NCBI GenBank assembly: GCA_017458865.1
Contig: JAFSZW010000539.1
Location: forward strand, 1 to 12,621
Source of the DNA: Clostridia bacterium
GTDB lineage: Bacteria; Bacillota; Clostridia; Christensenellales; Aristaeellaceae
DNA: 12,621 nt
Direction: 5' to 3'
The notes below the pieces were generated by a model. It saw only the letters and a list, made by a program, of their open reading frames with translations. It was not told the DNA's origin and ran no database searches. This document shows, piece after piece, positions 1-6,404 of this stretch. Position 1 is the stretch's first letter. The number at the start of each line of letters is the position of its first letter. A program made the translations under genes and the position numbers.

Positions 1-1006
1 AGACAATCTTGAAATAAACGATCTCAGAGAGCTCGTAAATATCATCCTCGAGATAGTAGCGGTAATGAGAACGCCGCATGCGCTCAAGGATTTTTGTCTC
101 ATCCTCATTGAACGAGCCGCGGTGAAAGATGCTGGTCCGGTTCTTGTGGATCGTATAGATGAAGTAGCTGAGGCCGTGTGCGTCAAGGAAATCAATGAGC
201 GTGGCGGATGCTTCCTCAGGAATGGTCTCCCGGTACAGGTACTGGCTTTTGCCGATGTCATAGATGGCGGCGCCGTCCATGACAATAAGGGGCGTGTTCA
301 CCTTTATGTTGTTCATCTGCAGGATGAAAAAAGCCGGTGCGTGCTCGGAAATCAGGCAGATCCTGGCGCCGTCGTCATAGAGGTAGTTGAGATGGAAGAG
401 CGACCCGGAGCTGATCTGTGAGTAATGATCCGGCGCAAGGTCATGCGCGTGGATGAAGAACAGCAGATTCCTGTTTTTCCGTCTCGGCAGACGGAATACA
501 TTGACGCCAATTGCAACTGTTGTACCAATGAATACGTCCACAATCCGCAGAACGGCCTGCTGCAGCGGATGCTCTATATCAGGGAATGAGATTACGACGC
601 AGAGAAAGACGATTGCTGCAAGGCCGGAGGTGTCCGGTTTTTTAATCAGGACGGCGCTGTAAAGTGCAAAAAGGACGCCCAGGGACATGAGAGAATAAAG
701 CACCACGGGATAATTGACGGTGTCCGGGGCGGCCAGCAGAAGAAAAAGAAAGAGAAGGCCGAGGACAGCGCCAATCAGGCTGCCGGCCAGCCGGTTTATC
801 GCGTATTCCCTGGTATCCCTGACGTAGGGCTGCATGCAGATAATGGCAGTAATGACGGATTCCGTCTGCATGCTCCCGCCATAATATCCGCGGAGATAGT
901 AGATCATGAGACAGATGAATACGGCAAGGCTGGTTTTGAGGATGCGCTGCCCGAGATGCGGCAGATAATGGTGTGCGGTATTCCTTGAGATGACCGTATT
1001 TTGCAT
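1..1006 (-). CDS. FUSC/aromatic-acid-exporter-like membrane protein fused to a degenerate Cof/HAD-like domain (partial, 3' end outside window)
   Basis: The reverse strand reads open from an ATG at 1006 to the window edge, giving 335 codons without a stop; the C-terminus is missing. A GAGG ribosome site (1012-1015) lies 5 nt before the ATG. Residues about 22-40, 47-62, 76-93, 99-120, 127-142 and 152-171 are hydrophobic, giving six predicted helices in the layout of FUSC / aromatic acid exporter N-terminal domains. A basic stretch RLPRRKNR (172-179) ends the membrane part. Residues about 181-335 then resemble the first part of a Cof-type HAD phosphatase: a beta strand LLFFIHAHDL (181-190), ICLIS (216-220), TPLIVMDGAAIYD (238-250, like the Cof SNGALIYD segment) and LDAHGLSYFIYT (274-285). 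Where Cof enzymes carry DxDGT this protein has HAHDL, so phosphatase activity is unlikely. It is the last visible gene of the run that starts with aroD. Transport of an aromatic or other organic anion is only a family-based guess. Confidence 0.8.
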   Translation of the reverse strand, partial: MQNTVISRNTAHHYLPHLGQRILKTSLAVFICLMIYYLRGYYGGSMQTESVITAIICMQPYVRDTREYAINRLAGSLIGAVLGLLFLFLLLAAPDTVNYPVVLYSLMSLGVLFALYSAVLIKKPDTSGLAAIVFLCVVISFPDIEHPLQQAVLRIVDVFIGTTVAIGVNVFRLPRRKNRNLLFFIHAHDLAPDHYSQISSGSLFHLNYLYDDGARICLISEHAPAFFILQMNNIKVNTPLIVMDGAAIYDIGKSQYLYRETIPEEASATLIDFLDAHGLSYFIYTIHKNRTSIFHRGSFNEDETKILERMRRSHYRYYLEDDIYELSEIVYFKIV

Positions 1007-1018
1007 GTTAACCTCAAA

Positions 1019-1055
1019 AACGGGAACGCGCCCCGTTCAGCCAGGTGGCTGAACG
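1019..1055 (-). promoter_or_regulatory. Two overlapping hairpins in the leader of the FUSC-like gene
   Basis: In the 67 bp between miaA and the membrane gene, 1034-1055 forms a perfect 9 bp stem with a 4-base loop (arms CGTTCAGCC and GGCTGAACG). A second stem, 1019-1024 with 1032-1037 (AACGGG/CCCGTT, 7-base loop), shares bases 1034-1037 with the first, so both cannot form together. In mRNA order the second hairpin is followed by a short U run and then directly by the GAGG ribosome site. This looks like an attenuator or translation-control arrangement, or a weak terminator behind miaA. The inverted repeats are seen; the function is inferred. Confidence 0.45.
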
Positions 1056-1073
1056 AAGCGGCTCCGGTTGATG

Positions 1074-1964
1074 TTATGACTGATGAAGAAATGACCGGAT
1101 GGCCTCACAGGCCTCGTCGTACGGGTCTGCGGACATATCAAGCCAGTGGATTTCAGGACAGCGCCGGAACCAGGTCATCTGCCGCTTGGCAAATTTTCGG
1201 ATCGCCTGGGCCAGCTTGTCATGCATTTCGCTGAAATCCGGCATTTCACCGGTTAGATAGAGCGTGATGAACCGGTATTCGAGCCCAAGACCGATAAGAA
1301 AGTCACGGGACACGCCCTGATCAAGCAGATGCTGGACCTCGTCAAGCATGCCTTCTGCAAAGCGCCGGTCAAGGCGCTCCTCAATCCGCGTTGCGAGCAC
1401 GTCCCGGGGCCATGAGACGCCAAGACGCAAGCTTTCAACCTTTTTTGAGCGGGTTGGGACGGCAGAATCACCGTCATGGATGCGTTCCAGGATGCGCATG
1501 ACGCGGTTTCGGTTCTGGGCGGTAACCATCGTATCCGGTACCAGCCTGATAAGCATGGCATACAGCTCCGGCGTGCTCAGCTTTTCGAGCTCAGCCCGGT
1601 AAGCCAGGTCCGGTTCGGTGTCGGAAAGATCATAACCGTCCAGAACAGAATCGACATAGAGGCCTGTTCCACCGACAATCATGGGAAGGCGGCCGCGGGC
1701 GGTAATCTGGTCGATGAGTTCAAAGCTGAGACGCTGAAAATCGGCCATGGAGAAGAATTCACCCGGGTCCCGGATGTCGATCATGTGATGAGGGATGCCC
1801 TGCATCTCTGCCTGCGTGATCTTCCCGGTCCCCAGGTCCAGACCACGGAATACCTGGCGGGAATCGGCGGAGATGATTTCGCCGCCGAATGCCAGGGCCA
1901 GACGGACGCCAAGGTCGCTTTTCCCGGAGGCATTGGTTCCGACAACAGCAACAACTTTTTGCAT
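1074..1964 (-). CDS. miaA: tRNA dimethylallyltransferase (MiaA), divergent form
   Basis: A 296-residue protein that transfers the dimethylallyl group to N6 of A37 in tRNAs reading UNN codons, a cytosolic step in i6A formation. Visible motifs: P-loop GTNASGKS (9-16), DSRQVFRGLDLGTGK (34-48, the family's DS-QVYRGMDIGTAK), PHHMIDI (58-64), GGTGLYVDS (98-106), NRVMRILE (153-160) and the C-terminal FAKRQMTWFRR (258-268). Length is normal for the family. The frame continues upstream to 2105 inside the preceding gene, but a GGAGG site at 1970-1974, 5 nt before the ATG at 1964, and the P-loop position fix this start. The usual GYKE/GYRQ motif is replaced by GLGLEYRF (225-232), and the P-loop has TN where most have PT. 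It follows the M18 peptidase gene by 16 bp, so co-transcription is likely. Confidence 0.95.
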   Translation of the reverse strand: MQKVVAVVGTNASGKSDLGVRLALAFGGEIISADSRQVFRGLDLGTGKITQAEMQGIPHHMIDIRDPGEFFSMADFQRLSFELIDQITARGRLPMIVGGTGLYVDSVLDGYDLSDTEPDLAYRAELEKLSTPELYAMLIRLVPDTMVTAQNRNRVMRILERIHDGDSAVPTRSKKVESLRLGVSWPRDVLATRIEERLDRRFAEGMLDEVQHLLDQGVSRDFLIGLGLEYRFITLYLTGEMPDFSEMHDKLAQAIRKFAKRQMTWFRRCPEIHWLDMSADPYDEACEAIRSFLHQS

Positions 1965-1969
1965 GGATG

Positions 1970-1974
1970 CCTCC
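1970..1974 (-). promoter_or_regulatory. Ribosome binding site of miaA
   Basis: GGAGG on the reverse strand, 5 nt before the ATG at 1964. It decides the miaA start against the longer open frame reaching 2105, which would overlap the peptidase gene by about 125 bp. Confidence 0.85.
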
Positions 1975-1980
1975 AAAAGA

Positions 1981-3399
1981 TCAGTTGTCGAGTGGACGGG
2001 CGTGGGCGAGGAAGGCATTGTAGCAGCGGTAGCCCTCATACAGGTCGATCTTGGAGATGACCTCCCATGGGGCATGCATGGACAGGACAGGAATGCCGGA
2101 ATCAATGACGTTCATGCCGTATTTGGCGCACAGATACGCGATGGTTCCACCACCGCCCAGATCAACGCGTCCGAGCTCCGCAGTCTGGAAACAGACCTCG
2201 TCCGCATCCAGAATCTGGCGGATCATGGCCATGAACTCGGGATTTGCGTCATTGGAGCCGGACTTGCCGCGGCTGCCGGTGTACTTGTTGAAGCAGATGC
2301 CCTTGCCGAGGTAGGCGGCGTTCTTCTTTTCAAAAGCAGAGGCGTACTCGGGATCATAGCCTGCGCTGACATCGCTTGAGAGCATGCGGCTTTCAAGCAG
2401 GCAGCGGCGAAGGGTAAGATCACTGTATGTGCCGAGGCAGCCGATGAACTCGGCAGTCACATTCTCGAAGAAGTGGGAGGCCATGCCGGTTGCGCCGACG
2501 CTGCCGATTTCCTCCTTGTCCGTCAGGATGCAGCAGAGGGTATACTCGGGCACACCCTTGTAATCGGTAAGCGCGCGCAGGGAAGGGAATGCACAGCAGC
2601 GGTCATCGTGTCCGTAGCCAAGGATCATGCTGCGGTCAAAGCCAAGATCACGGGCAGAACCGGCTGGCACGATTTCAAGCTCTGCAGAAAGGAAATCTTC
2701 CTCTTCCACATCATATTTTTCCCTGAGCAGGTTCAGGACATTCTGCTTGACCGAATCCTTGGCCTTTTCGTCCTTCTTGCCTTTGCCGGCTTTTTCAGGC
2801 GCCGGACGTCCGCCAATGAGCAGATTGAGCGCTTCGCCCTCAATGATCTTGGCGGCTTTCTTCTCCATCTGCTCCTGGGAGAGATGGGGCAGCAGGTCAG
2901 AAATGCAGAAAACGGGATCCTTAGGATCCTCACCGACGATGACATCCACTTTGGTGCCGTCTTTTTTGCAGATGACGCCATGGATGGCCAGCGGGAGGGC
3001 AACCCACTGATACTTCTTGATGCCTCCGTAATAATGGGTATCAAGATATGCGAGCCCGGAATCCTCATAAAGCGGATTCTGCTTGACATCAATACGGGGA
3101 GAGTCGATGTGTGCGCCCAGGATGTTCATGCCGGTTTCGACGGGCTTGCTGCCGACGATGAACAGCATGAGGGACTTGTTCATCCAGCTGCGGTAGACGC
3201 GGTCACCGGGTTTCAGCGTCTGATTGGCGCTCATTATATCCTTGAGGTTTACAAAGCCGCTTTTTTCAGCCAGCGCAACGGAGGCAGCGACGCATTCGCG
3301 CTCTGTCTTTGACTGGTTCAGGTATGTCTGATATTCACTTGCAAACCGGGTGATTTTCTTGTCATCCTTAACTCTGGTCCATGCTGCGGTACGATCCAT
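1981..3399 (-). CDS. apeA: M18 family aminopeptidase (aspartyl-aminopeptidase type)
   Basis: A 472-residue zinc aminopeptidase that removes N-terminal residues, typically acidic ones, from peptides in the cytosol. The M18 signatures are present: AHIDSPR (96-102) with metal ligand H97, GYGHDDRC (261-268) with the D265/D266 pair, DKEEIGS (294-300) with the catalytic/metal E296-E297, SSDVSAG (341-347) with D343, and SMHAPWE (440-446) with ligand H442. GRVDLGGGGTIAY (410-422) is another typical segment. No signal peptide is seen. A lysine-rich stretch at about 202-219 is probably a surface loop. The ATG at 3399 follows AAAGGA, which forms the last codons of aroD, with a 9 nt spacing. The gap to aroD is 6 bp, so the two genes are very probably co-transcribed. 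Bacterial members are annotated as probable M18 aminopeptidase 1; the exact substrate is unknown here. Confidence 0.95.
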   Translation of the reverse strand: MDRTAAWTRVKDDKKITRFASEYQTYLNQSKTERECVAASVALAEKSGFVNLKDIMSANQTLKPGDRVYRSWMNKSLMLFIVGSKPVETGMNILGAHIDSPRIDVKQNPLYEDSGLAYLDTHYYGGIKKYQWVALPLAIHGVICKKDGTKVDVIVGEDPKDPVFCISDLLPHLSQEQMEKKAAKIIEGEALNLLIGGRPAPEKAGKGKKDEKAKDSVKQNVLNLLREKYDVEEEDFLSAELEIVPAGSARDLGFDRSMILGYGHDDRCCAFPSLRALTDYKGVPEYTLCCILTDKEEIGSVGATGMASHFFENVTAEFIGCLGTYSDLTLRRCLLESRMLSSDVSAGYDPEYASAFEKKNAAYLGKGICFNKYTGSRGKSGSNDANPEFMAMIRQILDADEVCFQTAELGRVDLGGGGTIAYLCAKYGMNVIDSGIPVLSMHAPWEVISKIDLYEGYRCYNAFLAHARPLDN

Positions 3400-3405
3400 T
3401 TTGAA

Positions 3406-4200
3406 TCATCCTTTCTTTTCATTGATTTTATTGTGGAATTCCAGGAGTGCGTTTCTGGCGGCCGAAATGCTGACCTGTCCAGGCGCGCTTGCGTCCCCTG
3501 CACTGGCAAATGTCATGCAGGATCCAAAGTACTCACATTCAAGACGCGTTCTGGTGCCCAGCGCGCCCATGGAGATGGCAATAACGGGAATGGACAGCCT
3601 GCTGCCTGCCGCACCTGCGGCATTGATCAGGCAGTCCACATCTGCTGCATTCTGCGGCATGACGGCAACTTTGGCAACATCTGCATGCCATGTCTGCATG
3701 GTATCGAAGATGCCGGCAAGCACGGGCGCGGCAGGCGTTCCCTTGAAGTCGTGCCAGGAGGCAATGACTGGAATGCGGTGCTTTTTCGCTGCTTGCAGGA
3801 GGCGGGCAAAGTCCTGTTCGCCTGCGCTGATCTCAACGTCAAGGAGATCTGTCTCACAGCCATTATCAATGAGATGGGAGATAAGCGCCGGATAAACAGC
3901 GGGATCACCGTTCCCGCCGTCACGCGTGGTGCGGTCCGTCAGGATGACCGGACAGACCTTTCGCGCAATGGACACGGCATTCTGCAGAAAAGACAGAAGC
4001 GCCTCCCTGCTCAAACGGCGGGATAGGGCATCTATCCGCAATTCAATAAGGTCGGGCACTTCGCTGCAGGCAGCAGCAAGGTTATTATTGAAAACATCCG
4101 CATTGTCGCCGACAACAGGCACGCAGATTTTCGGCATGCCGGAACCCAGAACGGTGCCGCCATAAAGACTGACTGCTTTTTTAACGGGAGATTCCATCAT
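3406..4200 (-). CDS. aroD: Type I 3-dehydroquinate dehydratase
   Basis: A 264-residue enzyme of the shikimate pathway converting 3-dehydroquinate to 3-dehydroshikimate through a Schiff base. Visible residues: VPDLIELRID (48-57), DVEI (121-124), the catalytic His in VIASWHDF (H150), the Schiff-base Lys in AKVAVMP (K177), ISMGALGTRTR (209-219) and SAPGQVS (238-244). Length fits the family. Two adjacent ATGs (4200 and 4197) are possible starts. The best ribosome site, AAGGAG at 4213-4218, is 12 nt before the first, which is rather far; an in-frame ATT six bases upstream would be better spaced but is a rare start. The frame is open to 4242, but that start lies upstream of the ribosome site and inside the tRNA promoter region. 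It heads a minus-strand run with the M18 peptidase, miaA and the membrane gene, and is divergent from tRNA-Leu. Confidence 0.95.
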   Translation of the reverse strand: MMESPVKKAVSLYGGTVLGSGMPKICVPVVGDNADVFNNNLAAACSEVPDLIELRIDALSRRLSREALLSFLQNAVSIARKVCPVILTDRTTRDGGNGDPAVYPALISHLIDNGCETDLLDVEISAGEQDFARLLQAAKKHRIPVIASWHDFKGTPAAPVLAGIFDTMQTWHADVAKVAVMPQNAADVDCLINAAGAAGSRLSIPVIAISMGALGTRTRLECEYFGSCMTFASAGDASAPGQVSISAARNALLEFHNKINEKKG

Positions 4201-4221
4201 GAAAATCGTGCGCTCCTTATA

Positions 4222-4250
4222 TTGACAATCTGGTTGAAGCACTGTATAAT
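4222..4250 (+). promoter_or_regulatory. Promoter of tRNA-Leu
   Basis: A consensus -35 TTGACA (4222-4227) and a consensus -10 TATAAT (4245-4250) are separated by 17 bp, placing the transcript start about 4 bases before the mature tRNA. It overlaps the region upstream of the divergent aroD gene. Confidence 0.92.
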
Positions 4251-4260
4251 CCGATACGTT

Positions 4261-4342
4261 GCTGATGTGGTGGAATGGCAGACACAGGGGACTTAAAATC
4301 CCCCGGCTAATACCCGTGCGGGTTCGAGTCCCGCCATCAGCA
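4261..4342 (+). tRNA. tRNA-Leu (anticodon UAA)
   Basis: Acceptor arms GCTGATG and CATCAGC pair fully, with discriminator A at 4342. The anticodon stem GGGGA/TCCCC encloses the loop CTTAAAA, giving anticodon TAA for UUA codons. The D-arm text TGGTGGAATGGCAGACAC is typical of tRNA-Leu. A long variable arm (CGG/CCG stem) and the T arm GCGGG-TTCGAGT-CCCGC confirm a class II tRNA. The 3' CCA is not encoded and must be added after transcription. It is a single tRNA with its own promoter and terminator. Confidence 0.97.
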
Positions 4343-4357
4343 CTGTTTTCAGGTCAG

Positions 4358-4386
4358 AAGCCCCGTCTTGAGACGAGGCTTTTATT
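4358..4386 (+). terminator. Rho-independent terminator of tRNA-Leu
   Basis: An 11-position stem (4358-4368 with 4371-4381) has one C/A mismatch. It closes on a TTGA loop and is followed by TTTTATT. It lies 15 bp after the tRNA. Confidence 0.88.
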
Positions 4387-4721
4387 AAATCAGTCAGCAT
4401 TGAGCATGACAACCCGGATGGGAACAATGATCCGCCTGCCCTGCCTGAGATCAGTCAGCAAATCAGATCTGGCACTGTGCACCGTAACGGACAGGGGGTT
4501 GACTGCTTAGTCAGGTGCCGGCCTGCCGGTCCATATGATTGTCCGTTCTATGGCCGGACAGTCTACATTTTAAACGCAGATTTCTTACATTGCAAGAGCA
4601 ATTTGCTCTGTTCGGGCGGCGCTTTTGTCGAGTCCGGCGGAACAGGGCACACATTCAAGGCTGCAGCCCGTATTTCAGATATCTGCTGCGCCCGGATAAG
4701 GAACAGTTCGGAGGGAATAAG
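4387..4721 (+). other. Gene-free stretch between the tRNA terminator and the DUF4127 gene
   Basis: About 335 bp without a convincing gene. Short inverted repeats are present: AGAGCA-ATT-TGCTCT at 4595-4609 and GTCCG...CGGAC at 4541-4559. The DUF4127 frame is open back to a TGA at 4536, but no ribosome site supports a start earlier than 4722. I find no promoter with two good hexamers at 16-18 bp spacing; a TTGACT at 4499-4504 has no matching -10. The stretch presumably holds the leader and promoter of the DUF4127 gene. Confidence 0.6.
4710..4715 (+). promoter_or_regulatory. Ribosome binding site of the DUF4127 gene
   Basis: GGAGGG lies 6 nt before the ATG at 4722. It decides this start against the 61-codon longer open frame that begins with a TTG at 4539. 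Confidence 0.85.
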
Positions 4722-6161
4722 ATGAAGGTACTGTATCTGCCGCTTGATTCAAGACCATGCAACTATGTTTTCCCGGTCCAGATGGCGAGATGGTCCGGTG
4801 CTGAGTGCGCTGTACCTCCGCTGGAGATGATGGACCACTTCACGAAACCGGGCAACTGGGAGGCAATACGCGGCTTTCTAGAGCAGGAAATGGAGAATGC
4901 AGACGCATTGGCTGTATCCATAGATCAGATGTGCTACGGCTCCCTGCTGGCATCCAGAGAGAATGCGGTTTCTCTGACAGAGGCGAATGCCCGTCTTGAG
5001 TTTCTGAACAGGCTGCATGAAAAGTATCCGGACAAGCCGATTCACGCCTGGAATGTCATCCTCCGTTCGACGATCTCTACATTGAGGCTTGCAGATCGCG
5101 AGGTGTATCTGGCAGTTACCGCTTATGCGGAATCCTCGGACCGCTATTCGCTACTGCACGCGGAGGCGGACCGGGTCAGGATGGAGGAGGCAAAGGCACA
5201 GATTCCGCCGGAGATCCTTGAGCAGGTAAACACTGTCCGCAGGCGCAATCATCGCGTGAACATGCGGTGCCTTGAATGGCGTAAGCAGGGCGTTATTTCA
5301 ACACTGGCTTTCCTGATGGAAGATTCCCAGCCGTATGGATTTCATCGCAAGGAACAGCGAACGCTCATGCAGCGCATGGAAGGTGTACAGGATACCTATC
5401 TGCATAACGGTGCGGATGAGGGCGGCTGTATGGGCATGGCCAAGGCACTGGATGCCCCGTCCATCTCGGTGGATGTTCGCTGGACCGGAAGACCGGACGG
5501 CCGGTTCATTGCCAAATTTGAGGACCGTCAGTTTTCAGCTAATCTCAGGGACAACATGTACTATCTGGGGATGAGGGAAGACGAGAATGCGGATATCGCG
5601 CTGGTTATCTCCTCGCCGCCTGACGGTCAGCAGGGTGATTATCATGAGGAGGCGTACCAGATTGAGCCGGCAGCGCTTGATGCAATGGCTGCGGAGATTG
5701 AACAGCTGCTCTCTGAAAAGAAACGCGTATATCTCCTTGACGAACTCTGCGCAAACGGCGGCTGTCCGGAGCTGCTGTGCCGCATAGATGCCGGAAAACT
5801 TGCCGGATACAGCGCCTGGAATACGGCGACGAACGCGATGGGGACCATCCTGGGACAGATTGTTACGGATGCACTCAGGGATGCGCCAAATGTGCAGCTC
5901 CGGAATGAACGGTTCATGGATGATATGATCTACGAGTCCATTATCCGTCGTTCGCTTGACAGGGAACTCCCGGCTGCCGGCGAGGATCCGTATAATCTGA
6001 AAGATCCGGAGCCTGTTGAGCGGACCATTAATGAACGCTACAGGACGCTTGCCGGAGATCCGGCTTTCGCAGGGGTTTTCAGTGCAATTCGTGAAATCGG
6101 TGACGGATACATGACCCTGCCGTGGCCAAGGACGTTTGAGGTGCAGGCGCATAACAGGTAA
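4722..6161 (+). CDS. DUF4127 family protein
   Basis: A 479-residue protein of a conserved family (DUF4127) without an established biochemical role. Family-like segments: LPLDSRPCN at the N-terminus (6-14), SIDQMCYGSLLASR (66-79), NGADEGGCMG (229-238), GYSAWNTATNAMGT (362-375), ERFMDDMIYE (396-405) and the C-terminal LPWPRTFEV (466-474). The repeated conservation of Asp, Glu, Asn and Trp in such short motifs suggests an enzyme active site, but this is inference. No signal peptide or membrane segment is seen, so it is probably cytosolic. It stands alone on the plus strand: 379 bp after tRNA-Leu and 243 bp before the EAL gene, which has its own promoter. Neighbours therefore give no functional hint. 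Length is near the family's usual 480-510 residues, and the protein appears intact. Confidence 0.9.
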   Translation: MKVLYLPLDSRPCNYVFPVQMARWSGAECAVPPLEMMDHFTKPGNWEAIRGFLEQEMENADALAVSIDQMCYGSLLASRENAVSLTEANARLEFLNRLHEKYPDKPIHAWNVILRSTISTLRLADREVYLAVTAYAESSDRYSLLHAEADRVRMEEAKAQIPPEILEQVNTVRRRNHRVNMRCLEWRKQGVISTLAFLMEDSQPYGFHRKEQRTLMQRMEGVQDTYLHNGADEGGCMGMAKALDAPSISVDVRWTGRPDGRFIAKFEDRQFSANLRDNMYYLGMREDENADIALVISSPPDGQQGDYHEEAYQIEPAALDAMAAEIEQLLSEKKRVYLLDELCANGGCPELLCRIDAGKLAGYSAWNTATNAMGTILGQIVTDALRDAPNVQLRNERFMDDMIYESIIRRSLDRELPAAGEDPYNLKDPEPVERTINERYRTLAGDPAFAGVFSAIREIGDGYMTLPWPRTFEVQAHNR

Positions 6162-6317
6162 TGCCGCACATCTCAAGGCCGTATCATGATTGATCCTGTG
6201 TGGACAGAGTGACTGCTGTTTGCCGGTTCACGGAAATCGTCTGAATCCGAGGCGGGTCTGGTGGGTTCATTGCCTAAAAGTCTGCTGAAAATACACAGAA
6301 AAGATCATTTTTATACA

Positions 6318-6346
6318 TTGACACTGCTGCGTTTTTATGATAGATT
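6318..6346 (+). promoter_or_regulatory. Extended -10 promoter of the EAL gene
   Basis: TTGACA (6318-6323), a 17 bp spacer and TAGATT (6341-6346) preceded by TG one base away (6338-6339), i.e. TGnTAnnnT. The predicted transcript begins near 6353, giving a leader of about 50 nt. A second TTGACA at 6353-6358 with GATATC 17 bp later is a much weaker candidate. Confidence 0.75.
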
Positions 6347-6404
6347 GTTTCATTGACAAAGACCTCGGGAAAAAAGATATCCGCAGGCTTAGGAAGGTGC
6401 AGAA

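Noticed and set aside
1476..2379. Overlapping plus-strand open frames of up to 194 codons opposite miaA and the peptidase
   Set aside because: They are antisense to two well-supported genes and show no known motif.
2473..3312. Open frame of 279 codons on the plus strand, opposite the M18 aminopeptidase gene
   Set aside because: It lies wholly antisense to a gene with complete family motifs, has no recognisable domain and no ribosome site, and its composition is that expected from the complementary strand of a GC-rich gene.
3433..4026. Plus-strand open frame of 197 codons opposite aroD
   Set aside because: aroD carries all catalytic residues on the other strand; this frame has no ribosome site or family resemblance.
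4539..4721. 61-codon N-terminal extension of the DUF4127 protein
   Set aside because: It would start at a TTG without a ribosome site, while a strong GGAGGG precedes the ATG at 4722, where the family's LPLDSRP motif begins.
4261..4721. Possible mobile-element insertion at the tRNA-Leu 3' end
   Set aside because: I see no integrase, no repeat of the tRNA 3' end nearby, and the tRNA has its normal terminator directly behind it.
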